From positions 4,402,001 through 4,466,000 of the forward strand of contig JAXRKN010000036.1 of assembly GCA_038502055.1 (NCBI GenBank): DNA of 64,000 nt. The letters run 5' to 3'. Shown here piece by piece: positions 49,601 through 62,729 of the stretch (its first letter is position 1; each line of letters starts with the position of its first letter). The notes below the pieces were generated by a model. That model worked only from the letters and a program-made list of their open reading frames with translations, made no database searches and was not told where the DNA came from. Origin of the DNA: Tanytarsus gracilentus (taxonomy: Eukaryota > Arthropoda > Insecta > Diptera > Chironomidae). The position numbers were made by a program, and so were the translations under genes.

Positions 49601-52600
49601 TGAGTAAAGAATCGCCCATTTGTATTGTCTGATGCGACCACATAGGAAGCATTTCCGCCTCCACATTGAGCGATGATTTCTCAAGGAGAGGATGTCGAGC
49701 GATGGCAGCTGAGTCAATGAAAACTTTATTAGAGTGCTGAACCGATAGTGTGCTATTATTTGTGTTAATTATAGCTTTCAATGACTTCCTTCCTTGCTCC
49801 ATGATAAATGTTTTAATTCCACCATTGAGCTTCAAGTTGGTAACGTTTGCGGACACTTGAGAGAATCGAGATGGAATTAATGATTGAACGTCAACTTGTA
49901 ATCCGTAATCGGGATTGAGTTTCGATGAAATTCTGAGCATCTCCCCAGTTGGTAAGATAATGTTTATAACTCTGCCATAATCGTTGAATTGATAAATAAA
50001 AGTCTCACCATCACCCGAGCGACTCAACATTAATCCGTTCTCATCATAATCGAAAGCTATTTCGGATCTTCCTTTCTCTGTTATTTTTGTCAAAAATCCA
50101 TTCGGTGAGAATTTTAATTCACTCTTGTGATCTTGAGTGTTTTCAATTGAACTCACGAGGTTGCTGTAGTCGCGGAGGAATTGGATTTTATTGCCAGTGC
50201 TGTCAGTGACAGTTGACAATTTTCCAAAGCTTGTGTTCTTTGAATAGAGAAAAGAGAAGCGAGTCTTTCCAGTTGACATATCTTTCGTCGTCACATGCTG
50301 ACCGTAGCGATTGAAAATGTAAATTTCATTGCTCGGCGGGTATGGAATTTGGTATTCACTGTTTTTATCGTGTGATGGTAAATAATGTTGAAGCGCAAGG
50401 ATTTGAAGGGAGCCTTGATCAGCGACATTAAGGACATTGTCTTGAGTAACAGCCAATGCTGAGATAGCTGAAAAGCGAGTGTTTGTCGATGACACAGTCT
50501 CATCAATTCCAATTTTCGTTGGCGTGCATACGCAGCCAGTCATTGCCGCTGCCAACACAGTTGGTGCCGACGTCGATGATGAAAATCGATTGCCATTGAG
50601 CGGCGTTGAAATGGTTGAGTTGCTGCCCGAACAATCGCAGCCCGAGGAACTGTTAAGAGAAAATTAAATCAAATTAAAACTTTAAGCTCTCGAAAAAAAC
50701 TCACCCTCCGTCCTGACGGCCAGCGAATATTTTCATGTTGCCCGCGCTGTCGACGACCCGAATCAAGTTGACGCGTCGCGAGTCACTGTCGGCAACGTAT
50801 AAATCTCCCGATGGAGAGAAGGCCATTGCGAGAACAGTGCCGAGCACAGCATCCTCGTTCGTTGTTTCATTTTTAGCATTTTTGGTGCAATGAAGTGGCG
50901 CGCCAGCAACAACTTTAATTTTCATATCGTTCGTAAGTTTCATAACTAATCGATCATCAATGAAGTGAAGTGAACCATCGAGTGGATTCAATGCCAGCCC
51001 AGTTGGCCATTGAAGTTGAACTTGACTGGCGAGTAGTGCACCCTTACATGGGATCGGACTCCAGTGATTGTGATGTCCATGGTGACCGATTAATGTGTAA
51101 ATTATTCCATTCGCATCAACCGCACGAATGTTTGTTCCATCCGCAATGTACATGGTACGGTCGGCTGAAATAGTAATACCCTTGGGATGTGATAATTTGG
51201 CAGTCTTTGCCAAACCTCCATCACCGCAATTCTGTTCATCTCCAGGTATACATCTTTGACCGCTTCCCACAATGGCTTCCATATTGGTCGAAGGATCTGT
51301 GACATTTACAAGTGATAGCACTTTAAGTACTTGATGCTTCTCGGGATCGGAGATATAAAGATGACCGTCAGCTGGTGACACGCACATGTAATACTGGTAT
51401 GAGACCTTTGTCGTTGCTAATTGAACAATTGTCACAACATTTCCATCTGGTGATATTTTTCTTACTAAATTGAAATCGCCAATGTACAAACTTCCATCGG
51501 GGCCAGAAGCCAATGCGACTGGTGTCAACAATTTGCTGCTTTTTGCTACGCCATTACATTTATCCTTGCAATTTAAAGCTCGCTGCTGTCCATTGCCCAT
51601 CACCGATCGAACGACTCGCGGATATTCTTTCAGATGCAATGTCGATCCATCTCCCTTCTGTAATATGCCCTCGTGGAAATTATAGTGATGATGAATGTTC
51701 AATCCCCATCCTCCAATATCCGAAATATCAACGTCGAATCCTTGAAGTTTTGCTGTTTGTGTTCCCCATACAATTTCGTCGCATGTCGAGTGCTCGTAGC
51801 CTATTGAAATTCTGGCAATAGCAGCACCATAAACTTTTTGCTTATAAACATTACGTTTATTCCACGCGAATGTATGCTCAATGTTCGGATCGGCCTCATA
51901 AGTTTTGACATGCAATGAACCTTCAATTTCCACGCCAACGTGGACGTGTGTGAGAGACTTTGGAATCACTGAACCGGTGAGCTGCATTCGAACGATACTC
52001 AAATATCCTGACATCTTTGACGATTGATAAGTAAGGAAGAGAGCTGATCCAGGAATTTGCATCGACTCTTGAATAATCTGTGAAAAAAATTAAGTAAAAT
52101 GTAAACAACATTTTTAGAATATAATTGAATGGAAAATGGTTTAAGGATTTCTGATACTCAGTTAATACCATCTCAATGGTGATCAATCGAGCATTTTATT
52201 CTGTTTTGTTGTCACTGACAGACTTAATCCTTTTGCAATCTGTTGATAGAATTTGTGTGCAGGTATGGACAACACACTCACATACATTACATAATCAGAG
52301 AACTCAAACGGATTCGTTAGATGTACATAATATTCATGTGAGATGTGAGTGATAAAATAAAAAGGGCTGATAGCTCAGAGAACTGTATTAACTCCAGAGT
52401 TATCAATCCCTTCAATAATCATAAAACCCACATTTATGTGCACTGGATTGAGTCACATACGAGTGGACAACGTGAATAATGAATATGGTGTGAGGGGTGA
52501 AATTGGAAATAAAGAAGCTTACCTGATTCTCGGCAAAAATTGTCGAGCGACCTGCCATTGATCCGATAGCATTTGGCATCCATGTACTTGTCAAAATTGG

Positions 52601-55600
52601 CCTCAACAACTCGTGATCGTGATCCGGGCAAATGACGGTCGTTTCATTTGCATTTCCATCTATGAAACGATATTCGAGGGAGTTGAGGAAGCTGTAAGCC
52701 ATGTTTGGCTTAACTTTTGGCATCGTAGATTTTGAATCATCAACGAGATTGATTTGAATTGGAGGGAGAACAATGATCTGATTCCATGGCACAAAAACGG
52801 TCTTCGTCATCGGACGAAAAGGTGGTCGTTGAAATTGCAATGTAATTGCGCCACCTCCATTTACCAAAATGTCAAACCTGTTGATGAAAAAGGGGAATAA
52901 AATTAATTAAATTCGTTCGATTCATGCTGGTAATCATTCAATTGTCAAAGCCGTAAATCTCATCAGAAAATGAAAGAAAAAAAAATCATTCACGTTGTCG
53001 TCGCAACCCTTCATGAATGGCAGAAAGCCAAAGTGTAAATAGAAGGTGCCGTTGATTTAATTTAAATTAAATATTAAGACAATCACGATTCAATCCCTTC
53101 CTTTTTCCATCACATCCGCACCACCGCCCATCGACGACCCTACAGAGAGAGATAAATTAGAGGCAACTTCTCAAAGAAACGGAAGTTGAGGAAGGATTTC
53201 AAACTGATTACGTAAAAAAATATTTTCCATGTGCGGACTTTTAAATGCGCAAATTTCCTTTCTTTATTTTAATTCTAAAAATTATTTTTATGCTTGCACA
53301 TATCTAGAAAAAAAGGTTCTCTCGGGGGTGGTTCAATCACGTTTCTGCGATTATATCTGCTAAATTTTTTTCGGACGCTGTAAATCCTATGCGGAAGGCT
53401 TTAAGAAATTGCTGTTTCTCAAATTTTAGAGCTTAGGTAAAAATCTTCCAATTATAGATCTCGAAAATCCCACCAGCATCCCTCAAATACAATTTAACAA
53501 TAATCCACAGCAATTTCCTACAATTTCCAATAATCATAACAGAAATTTGCCCGTATTATGGCGGCAATATAATCAATAGCTATTTAAATTTAAATTGAAT
53601 CCTTAGAGAGTTTACCTCCACTGAAATCACCTTGAAAGTCTTCAAACAATAAAATGAAAAAAATTTTCTTCCCCTTCAATTTCAATTCACTCTCTGCTTT
53701 CTCGCTTAGTAACGTGCGAACCATATTCGGGGTGTATGTGCGGTGAGGTTGGCATGTAACATAATGATTATGTTTTCGTTTTTGCCTTCGATTGTGAATG
53801 CTTGGGGATTTTGTTTAAATTATACCGAACGATGATTATTGTGAGCTTTTCTAGTTTTCCCTCAGAAACTCCCTTCTAAACGAAAATGTCACTTATTTTG
53901 GATATGCTTGTAATTATTAAGGATTTAAAATTCACAAAAGAAAATTTTCACAAACATTTGGAGATTACAAGAAAATTCTCTGTTTTGATTACATAACACT
54001 TTTGCCCTATATATGAATAATAATTATGATAATCAGCAACACTCTCCCAAGTTAGAGGTAAAAAGTAATGACATTATAGATTATTAGCATAAATTATATG
54101 TTCTTTTAAAGCAGTAACCACGAGCGCAAATATTTATTGCGAATCTGGCATTTGATTAAAATTTTATTATCTTAAAAAAATTTATGAATTTCTGAAGTTG
54201 CATAAATTCAGGCGAATTTTTAAATTTATATAAATATAAAATTTATCTCCAAAATATCTAAATTTAAATAATTTCAATTTATTTCTGATTCAAATTTTCA
54301 ATTCAATGAAATTTAAATTATGAACTCAATATAAAATTTGATATTTTTGCAGCCAAATGAAAATTTAATGAAAACATTTTTCTTTATACATTAACTCAAT
54401 TCACCCAACCGTAATTAAATAATTGAACGATGATGACGATAAATTTGAAATTTAGATTTATTGAATTATCATCGATGAAAAATGTTTTGCAATATTTTTT
54501 CTTCCTCCTGTCGTTTCGCATGTGCCGCCTTGAATAATTGTCATAAATAATTCAGAATTTTGTTTTTATTTCAAACTCACGCTCGAGAGGAAATTATTAT
54601 TTAAAAAGTGAATTAATTTCATTTTGTTTGGAATTCAAATGTTTGTCTCCACTCGACTCGGTACACTCAATTGAGATGAGGAGGAAATGATGGAAATTTG
54701 CAGTGACACGAGCTCATAAAAAACTCATCGAAACTTTTTTTTTATTGAAAAGGAATTTCCCAATTTCATCATTTTGAGAAGGAATTTATTCAGCAATGCG
54801 ACAACGCGATCTCGTCTCAATTGTGATTGGAATATTTTTTTAAATTAAGTGCTATAGCATTTATTGATTCTGCCAATATCTATTTTGACTTCCATCTACT
54901 TTTTTTACTCCTCCGTAATAAGACGATCTGCGAGAGAGTAAAAAGTTTTTCTTCCATTGAAAAGCGATTTTTTTATTTCCTATTTCCTCGCTCAATGTAC
55001 ACAGAAGTCTCTGTCTCTCGATTTGCATTATAAAGGTAAATTTTTATTTCGTTGATATTGGAAATTTGAATTGTAAATTTAGTCAAGCAATTCCCTATTC
55101 TATGGCACATACACTTTGTAAAGAGCTTCTATTATTAACATTTTTCTTGCCTCTCTTGGAAACTCCTCAACATTGTATACGATACATGTATGCTCTAATA
55201 AAGGTAAGGAAAAAAGCTCTAGAATATAAAACTTTGTTATGGTTATTGAAGTGGAAAGAAAAATATCGATAGTTCCTTCCCCCAATATCGCATCAAAATT
55301 TGCTGATGCAAAACCTAAAAATAAATCTGCTTCAAATCTCATAAAAAAATAGTGCAAGTGGAAATAAATTTTCCATCCAACCGTGCATGATCGGAGTAAA
55401 TTTTATCGAAATAGCATAAAAGCTTAACAGAAATTGTTGAAGGAATAATTTTAATTGAAACACAAACTTAAACTTTTTAGTGCATTCATGTTGATGAAAA
55501 GCTCTTAAGCAACTTAAAAAAGCCCCCTTGAAAGAAAACTGTGGATATAATGAACCATCCACTTCTCCACACCGTCATGATAAACGGAGTGAAATTTAAA

Positions 55601-56022
55601 ATTATTCACAATTTATTCCCCGAGAAATAAACTCAAGTATCGTTGTCGAGTGTAAAAAAGTTTCTGCTTCATTTCCAATTTGAAGCGAGCACGAAAATGA
55701 AATAAAAAAATTCATAAATGCACAAGTGGCGCTTTTATCTGTTTGTGTATGATAAGATACGGTTTATTTTTCAAACATCCTCATTAAGCGAGAGATAGAG
55801 AATGAAAAAATCTGCATTACAAAGAGCAATGAAGCTTGCATAGTTTAACGAAGATTTTGTTGCGATGACAACGTGATATAAAAAATAAATGCAAACACTT
55901 ACCATCCTCCGCTTCGCGTTAATGTAAATCCAAAGCGCGCATCTTTATCCACCGACACACGTATTCCGATAATTCCGAGTCCTTGTGGTGTAATGACTTG
56001 ACCTCGTATCACCGACACTCGA
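46671..56022 (-). CDS. Ten-m: Teneurin (Ten-m-like) copy B, most of the extracellular region; 5' exons off the right edge
   Basis: The exons in transcript order are 56022-55903, 52877-52523, 52077-50705, 50649-47790 and 47732-46671, all GT-AG and in phase, giving about 1,920 residues. The first two encode the TTR-like and FN-plug region (VSVIRGQV...GGWFDILVNGGGA). The third is the NHL beta-propeller (YIADGTNIRAVD, YVADSDSRRVNLIRV). The fourth is the YD-shell, ending in GGILDP. The last holds the end of the barrel and the Tox-GHH-type C-terminus, ending KKASQR. Introns are 445, 55 and 57 bp downstream and 3,025 bp upstream. Fly teneurins have roughly 2,700 residues, so the EGF, transmembrane and intracellular parts lie beyond the window or in undetected small exons. 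Sequence recall makes this copy closer to fly Ten-m than copy A is. It faces copy A tail to tail. Confidence 0.95.
48472..49179 (-). other. Gene-conversion tract, copy B side
   Basis: This is the partner of 1407-2114: 708 bases, no indel, 13 mismatches by eye, in inverted orientation. It lies in the middle of the YD-shell exon. The sequence on its 5' side (towards 49320) is only about 70% identical to copy A, and identity also falls on its 3' side, below 48472. Confidence 0.85.
52878..55902 (-). other. Intron of teneurin copy B
   Basis: This 3,025-bp intron lies between the TTR-like exon and the FN-plug exon. It is AT-rich with no nested gene I can support. Confidence 0.8.
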
Positions 56023-59000
56023 CTGTAATAATAAATGAAAACAATTTGAAATCATTTTCGCTCAATTGCACACAATTCTTTTTTTTCTAGGAGTGAGAGA
56101 GAAAAAATATATAGAGCATCGATAGCAATGCAAAGAAGAAGTTTCTTGTTGCTTTTGATACTTTCATAAAATAGAGAAGATAAAAAAAAACTTTTTTCAT
56201 ACACTTTTTTTGTACAAGGAAAAAAATGAACATTGAAAATTGAAATGAAATGAAATAAATATTATCAAGTTTCTCTCATTTTGCAAGGATACATATAAAA
56301 AAGAGATTATAAAATAAAAATTTCCATTATTTTCTATGCTTATGAACGAAAAAGAGATATTGAATGCTGTGTAAAGAGGGAAGTGAAGAGACAAAGAGTT
56401 TGTATGGGGATGCTTTCCATAACAACATAACATTTAATATCATATAATGAAAATATATATAATCTGATATAAAAAGGATTTTCTCCTTTGTTGAGCCATT
56501 TTATGTTGGAAATAAATAAGTTAATGTCAATGATAGCAATAATTAATTTTCGATATGAAACTCGATAAAAATTTAATCACGCGCAGTTTTAAATTTATTT
56601 AAAGTCATAAAAGAGTTTTTTATAAACTATTTTATTGATTTTTCTTCAACATAAAGTGCCACAAAAAAGCCCCATTCAGCATACTCGAAGTCAATCGACA
56701 GCACACTGTCTAATGTCTTTCAGCATGCTGTTCGGGAAATATGAAAATCCTCACAATAGAAAGAAATGATAAGAGAAATGAATAGTTTTGAAAAATCAAT
56801 AAATTCCATTATATTTTTTAAAATTCATCATAAAACAATGAAAAATGCTCTAAAATTTTAGTCCGCAGGGAACTAAAAATAGTCAACAATGCATAAAAAC
56901 TTTTTCAAGTGCACAAACCAATTCATAAGTGGTCATTCATCACACCAAGTCACACACATAGTGCAGGTTTTTTGAAATATTACACATCAGGAGAATAATA
57001 AAAGAATTTCTTAATAACAGAGAGGTAAAAAATATAAAAATGTTGTGCAGGATTACGTGCAGTGAGTTTTAAGTGGAGGATTTTCAATAAATAAAATATT
57101 ATTGAACAATTTTCTTTCTAAAGTATTTTTAAATTGTTGAGGTCAATAATTTTTAATGTTTTCTAGGATTATACATTATATAAAAGTCACTGGCAAAGTT
57201 CCATTTTAAAGTTGAAATTTTTATGAATCTTCTTAAATATTTAATTTCGTTTATGGAACCAAAAGTTAACTTCATTTCGAGAGATTTAAATAAATTATGA
57301 TTTAAATCTGCTTCATTCAAAAACTTTATCAATTATCACCGAGGAGAAGCTTTGCATGAAAAAATTTTTAATAATGAAACTCCATGAGGCATAAAAACCA
57401 CTCTCTGAATATCCCACGAAAACCTCAAAATTTGCTCTCAGCATCAGTTCCTTTGTGCAAGTTAAAAGGCAATGTGACCACCATGTGACTTTTTTTCTTT
57501 TGTTCTCCAGTAAGCCTTTTATTAGATCCCATAATTTTCCTCAATACCCATTTTTCTTCTCTTTTCACTCATTTTCATCGGGAGAGAGAAAAAAAACTGT
57601 CGAACACAAAAGAGCCGCTCGTAAAAAGAAATCTTTCCCAGCTGAATAGGTAGAAGTAGCGGCAATTATCAGACAAAAGGCAATTCGCTGCCGAAAAAAA
57701 GATCAAAAAGCCTTTTTTCCCCTTTGTAATGCTCAAACACAACAAAAAAAAGTTTGCTTTAAGAGCGGCGGAAATTGATTACACAAAAAAAGAGGAAAAT
57801 AAAAAAGTTCGCAGCATGTGTATGTTGTCAATGGTTGCTGACATGTTGGCTAACAACAAAAAATTGCTTCCGTTGTTGCCACGCTTTTTTTTATAACAAA
57901 TTCATTTGATCGAGTTGGACACTTACAAATTTATCTTTTCACGAATTTACGCAAAAGTGTTCAAACCCTTGCATCGCAGCATCCTGAAAAGCACTCGAAA
58001 TGCATTCGAATACAAAGTTTCAATGGAAATGATTTTACGCCCTAGAAAATTCATCAATTATAAAATATCATGTGCCCCACATAAAGCCATCGCAAGGGAC
58101 GAAAACTTAAAAGCATCAAGTGTTTAAAAGATATTTTTTGAAAATTTTAATTCCCACTCCGAATTTTTCGTCTCACTCTCTCGAAATTTATTGATTGAAA
58201 ATTGAAAACACACAATGTATAATTTATCATCAACAACGCAGAGAGTTGAGCTGGAATTTATTCGTATATTGATCCAGCAAAAGAGTCGAGAGTGAGAGAG
58301 CGAGGGGTTGATTGTGAATAATTCTTCATATTAAACTGAATCCGATGCCTTTTGACTTTCAATTCATATCACAATGATGCAAGGATATAAGTACGTGAAG
58401 CATTTTGTGAAATTAATGCAATCAGTGTGAGAGTGTTTTTCGGCATGTCATTCGATGATTCGAGGTTTTCTTGATGTGATGATTTATGGAAAATTGATGC
58501 GCAATGCGGTATCAAAATTGCATAATTTTCGGGAAGAGATTTTGTGTCGCAACAAGACAGTAATAAATTAAATTTTCTATTCATTGTTAATTAATGATGA
58601 GGAGGTGCAAAAGTTCATGCCGTGTCTCATGAATCAACTTGAGGGCTATGTCATTGAATATGATTATATTCTAGACAGTTGTTGATTAAATTTTGGGAGG
58701 TTTTTAGGTCAGAATTGACTCGAATGAAAATAATTCCAAAATTTTAACTTTTAGTATTTTCAAGGAAGAATTTTATGATAAGAAAATTTTCTCAATACAT
58801 CATAAATTCCTCTCGACCGAAAAAAGGACGGAATGAAAATTTCTCAACCAAATATTTAATTTTCGTATCCAATATGTACATTTTCATCATCCCAAACATA
58901 CACTGCCGTTCTCCCGTCGAGAAATGAAAAAAGCAAAGGCAGAACATCAATAGAATGATAAAACATATTTTCCGGACATTACTTTTTTAGCATAAAATAT

Positions 59001-62000
59001 CGCTTTGGAATTGGTAATAAAATAGACGATAAAAAACCATTTTTTTCGGGCTCCCTTTTCACTCTCTCTATCGATAGAGAAATTTCGCATTAATTTTTTG
59101 TTGCTACCATCCTCCATCAAGTGCAGAAACAACAACACATACACACACCCTGAATGATTGGAACATTTTTCTCTCCACTTCGCTATTTATCTATGGCATT
59201 TTTTTGCTTCTGCTTTTCATTTCGATTGTTTATTTGTTTTCCATTTTCCAACTGAAATACAATTTTTTTCCGGTATTTTTATCTCCTTTTTGGGTTTATT
59301 CGAGGAAGGAAATTCATGTGGATGCATTTTCAATTTCCCCAGGTGATGACGAGAAGAAAAGTTTTCATCATGATGAAGAAGAGTCTTGATTGAGTTCAGC
59401 TTGAGGGGTTTCTAATTACTCAGCAATTTTCTCTAAGAACTCTTAAATTAGATTTAGATTTAATGTCTTTCTTGATTAGGAACAATATAGAAATTTATTG
59501 TTGCTGATTAAAAAGTTGTTAAGAAGATTTAATTGGGGTTTAATAAAGAATGATAAAATAGTAAATTTTACAAGTTTTAAAGTCAAATAAAATTTATTCG
59601 TAAATAAACAAAATTAAAGCTTTCCTCTAAAACATTCTGTGATTCCTTGTAATCCTCCCCATCGAAGGACAAAAAACGTTTTTCTTTTAACATCGAAAAG
59701 AAAGACATCAAAACTTTTTATAGCTTCTTACATAACAGAAGCGAAATTATTTGTCACTCCACACAAATTTTCCATCCATCAATTCTTTTTCCTTGCTGTC
59801 AATCTACTCTCTGGGATCGTCTCGGAAATGGAAAGAAAAAAGCAAATAAAAGCAAACGGACACAAAAAACAATTCACGAGAAGCAAATGGAAAAAGCAAT
59901 GATAATCAAATCATCTCCCTTCGCTTTCCGTCCCATCAACACCGAAGTAAATAATGAAAATCCACTTTCGCTTCCTGTGCAAGTGTTTTTAAGCTTCCTT
60001 TGCCTCTCTGCCCATTTAATAGCTTTTCTCTTCGTTAAGCTTTTGCTGTCTCTCTTTCTTGCTGCCAACAATCATTTATTCTGTGATTGATTTGAATTTA
60101 AAAGCATCCAATTCGCGTACTCAAGTTTTTTCTCCTAGGAAAACCAAATTGAATTTACGAGTCGTTGCTTAACGATGAAATATTATTAGCAAGAATGTTT
60201 TTATTTGCTATTCAATTACTAGAATTCTTTCTAAATTTTATGAAATCTTGAGAGGATTTTTTGCTCATCAACTTTATTTTATTACCCGCATTTGAAGCAA
60301 AAAAATTATAATCACCATGCATCATAATCATTGTACAATTTTCCCCCGAAAAAAAAATTTATTCACGATAAAAAAAAGGTAAATTTCTTTCACACCATAA
60401 ATTTTTTTTGCCGAATCAAAATTATCATAAATTTTCCTTTAATTTTATTTTCTTATTCGCCTTTGCTGATTTTTTTTGGCTCCAAGGCGATATTTAAATT
60501 ATAGGAAGTTTTTCTTTTGCTCGTTTTGTGGATAAATCTTTTCGTCGTTTTCTCACTTTTTTCCCATGTTGGAGTGAGAACGAAAGATGTGCAGCAATAG
60601 AATTTTTATTGTGCGGCGAACGACTTGTGTTGGAAGTTGAAACAACACATTACGCATAATGTTAAAAAAGTTTCATTTCTCTTGATGTGACTGAATAATT
60701 TTCAAGGGATCAGAAACTTTTGATTTTGAAATTTTTAAAACATTTTCACATAGAATTTTTATTAAAACATTCTAAAATTTATAAATATTCCAACCCTTGT
60801 TGAACATCACAGCTACAGTCGACGTAGACTAATGAGACACTTTGAAAAATTGTTCAAAGTTTTCTTTGAATAAATCCAAGAAAATTGTCAATTTTGCTTA
60901 GATAAAAGAAAAGAGAATTCGAGTTTATGTAAAGTGCTTTTGACCCACTTTTCTACCTGAAGGCAAATTTCATCAATATCAAATTATTTTCTTCAAAACA
61001 TGATGGTCACTCTTTTGCACACCCCAAACACTAATGATAAGACAAAGGACTTTACTTAAAGTTTTCTTGTCATCATGATCAAAATAAAAACAGTTGAGGA
61101 TTATCAAAAAAGTAGCTTAAAATGCCATCAATTATTTTCTTTTTCCTTACAAAATTTAAGTCCATCCCAAAAGATGTAAGTATTTTTTTGCCCCCAATTT
61201 GTATGTGTCAATTTAGTAGAATTGTTCATGTGTTCTTCTAAGAAGGCAAAAGAATGAGTAGTTTAAGAATCCTTGCATGAAATCGATAAACTTTATTATG
61301 TTGTAAGTATTTGTATGTGTCAAGAGCAAGAATAAATATTGAGAATTAACAAGAGCTGGACAGTTTTCAAATAAAGTTTACATTAAATTATTAATTTTCA
61401 CCACAAGTGTCCAACCCTTTAAATTGACAAATTGTATTTATGCACATAATGGATTCGTGAGAGAGAAACAATAATCAAAGAAAATTTAGTTACAAAATGG
61501 GGAGAAGACGAGACAAAGACACAAAAGGAATCAAGGATAAGGATTAAGGAATGTATTGAAGGAAAGGTGATTTACATGTATAAACATACAAATGATTATT
61601 TATGCAATTTTCTATTCTCTAAAATCGTTTATGTCCTACACACATGTGTATATACGGCACTTAGATTTAATTTAATTCCATTCGCCTTATTGCAAATTTA
61701 TGTAAAAATAATTCTCAAAAAAAGAAGAGCAAAAAGAAATTAACATCAAATTAAATGGAAATTTAATCAACTTGTGTAGATGTGAGTGTCAGAATTTTTT
61801 TCGAGAGAGGCAAAGAAAAAGTTTTTCACTTCAGAAACGTTTCTCTCCTCTCGCGAGATGAAATTTTTTGGAAAAAAAGTTTTAGAATGTGAAATTAAAT
61901 GAAGCAAATTGCGCGCCAACAACTTTTTTGGCGATAAGCATGGATGAGAAAGAAAAAGTTCAAAATGCAAAATGAGCGACATGGTGCGAAAGAATTTGTA

Positions 62001-62699
62001 TTGCAAATTATGTGTTAAGAAGTCAGAGATGGAAAGTTTAATTTTTATTTTAAATTTTTTTTTAACTTCTTTCGAGTTTCTTTGCTTACTTTGATCATTT
62101 TTAAAGACGTACTTAAAAAAGTACGTTATGAAAATTTAAATTATAAACACAGTAAACTTCATAACGTAAATTTTAATTTCAAAAATATGGTACGAAAAAA
62201 CTAAATCAAAGTAATCGAAAAAATTTGAGAGCAGGTGGAATTTTTAAATTTCAATAATTTTTTAAACGTCAGTAGAAAACTTAAAATTTTGCACTTTCGA
62301 TCCCTGCACCCTCTCCACACTTTATAATATGATAGCAAATAGCAAACTTGTCAGAGTCACATTTACTTCATTCATTAAGAGAAGTTTAAAAATAGCAAAA
62401 AAAAATAAATGATAATGAGCAGTGCTTGTCTGAACAGAAGCTTAAATTAAAATTAATTGTGCAATGAAGAAAAATAAATAGAAGAAGTTTTTTTAGAAGG
62501 AAAATGATACGAAAGCATTTATACAAATTAAAAAGTTTTCTTCATTTTTTCTCTCGGCAAAATCAAGAGAAATCGAATACATAAACAAACTCGCTTGATT
62601 TCTCTCAATTTTTCATCAACATCCGAAAATAAATTATAGGAGAATTGCATAACAGAAAAAAAACGATTTTGTCATCTTTTTTTAAATTTCACAACTTAC
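56023..62699 (-). other. Large intron of teneurin copy B
   Basis: This 6.7-kb intron lies between the proposed microexon at 62700-62729 and the exon ending at 56022. If the microexon is not real, the intron extends past the right edge. It contains the second foldback repeat copy at 62080-62225. The open frames in it look like chance frames. Confidence 0.55.
62080..62225. repeat. Foldback repeat element, copy 2
   Basis: The ends TTGCTTACTTTGAT and ATCAAAGTAATCGAAAAAA are imperfect inverted copies. The interior is nearly palindromic, with AAGTACGTTATGAAAATTTA and CATAACGTAAATTTTAATTTC-type arms. Its reverse complement matches 24376-24530 along nearly its whole length, so the two are dispersed copies of one family in opposite orientation. 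A GGTGCAGGGATC motif shared with copy 1 lies just outside, on the minus strand near 62300-62311. Confidence 0.6.
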
Positions 62700-62729
62700 C
62701 GCGGCTCAAAAACTTCACTCCAAAATTCA
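62700..62729 (-). CDS. Ten-m: Probable 30-nt alternative microexon of teneurin copy B
   Basis: On the minus strand an AG at 62731-62730 is followed by 30 bases and a perfect GTAAGT donor at 62699. The segment begins with one base, then encodes EFWSEVFEP, and leaves two bases. These two plus the first base of the next exon (56022) make Arg, followed by RVSVIRGQ. It therefore fits the reading phase and, being a multiple of three with matching end phases, can be skipped without a frameshift. Vertebrate teneurins have a known alternative segment near this position, just before the TTR-like domain. The acceptor has a poor pyrimidine tract, typical of regulated microexons but also a reason for caution. 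Confidence 0.5.
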
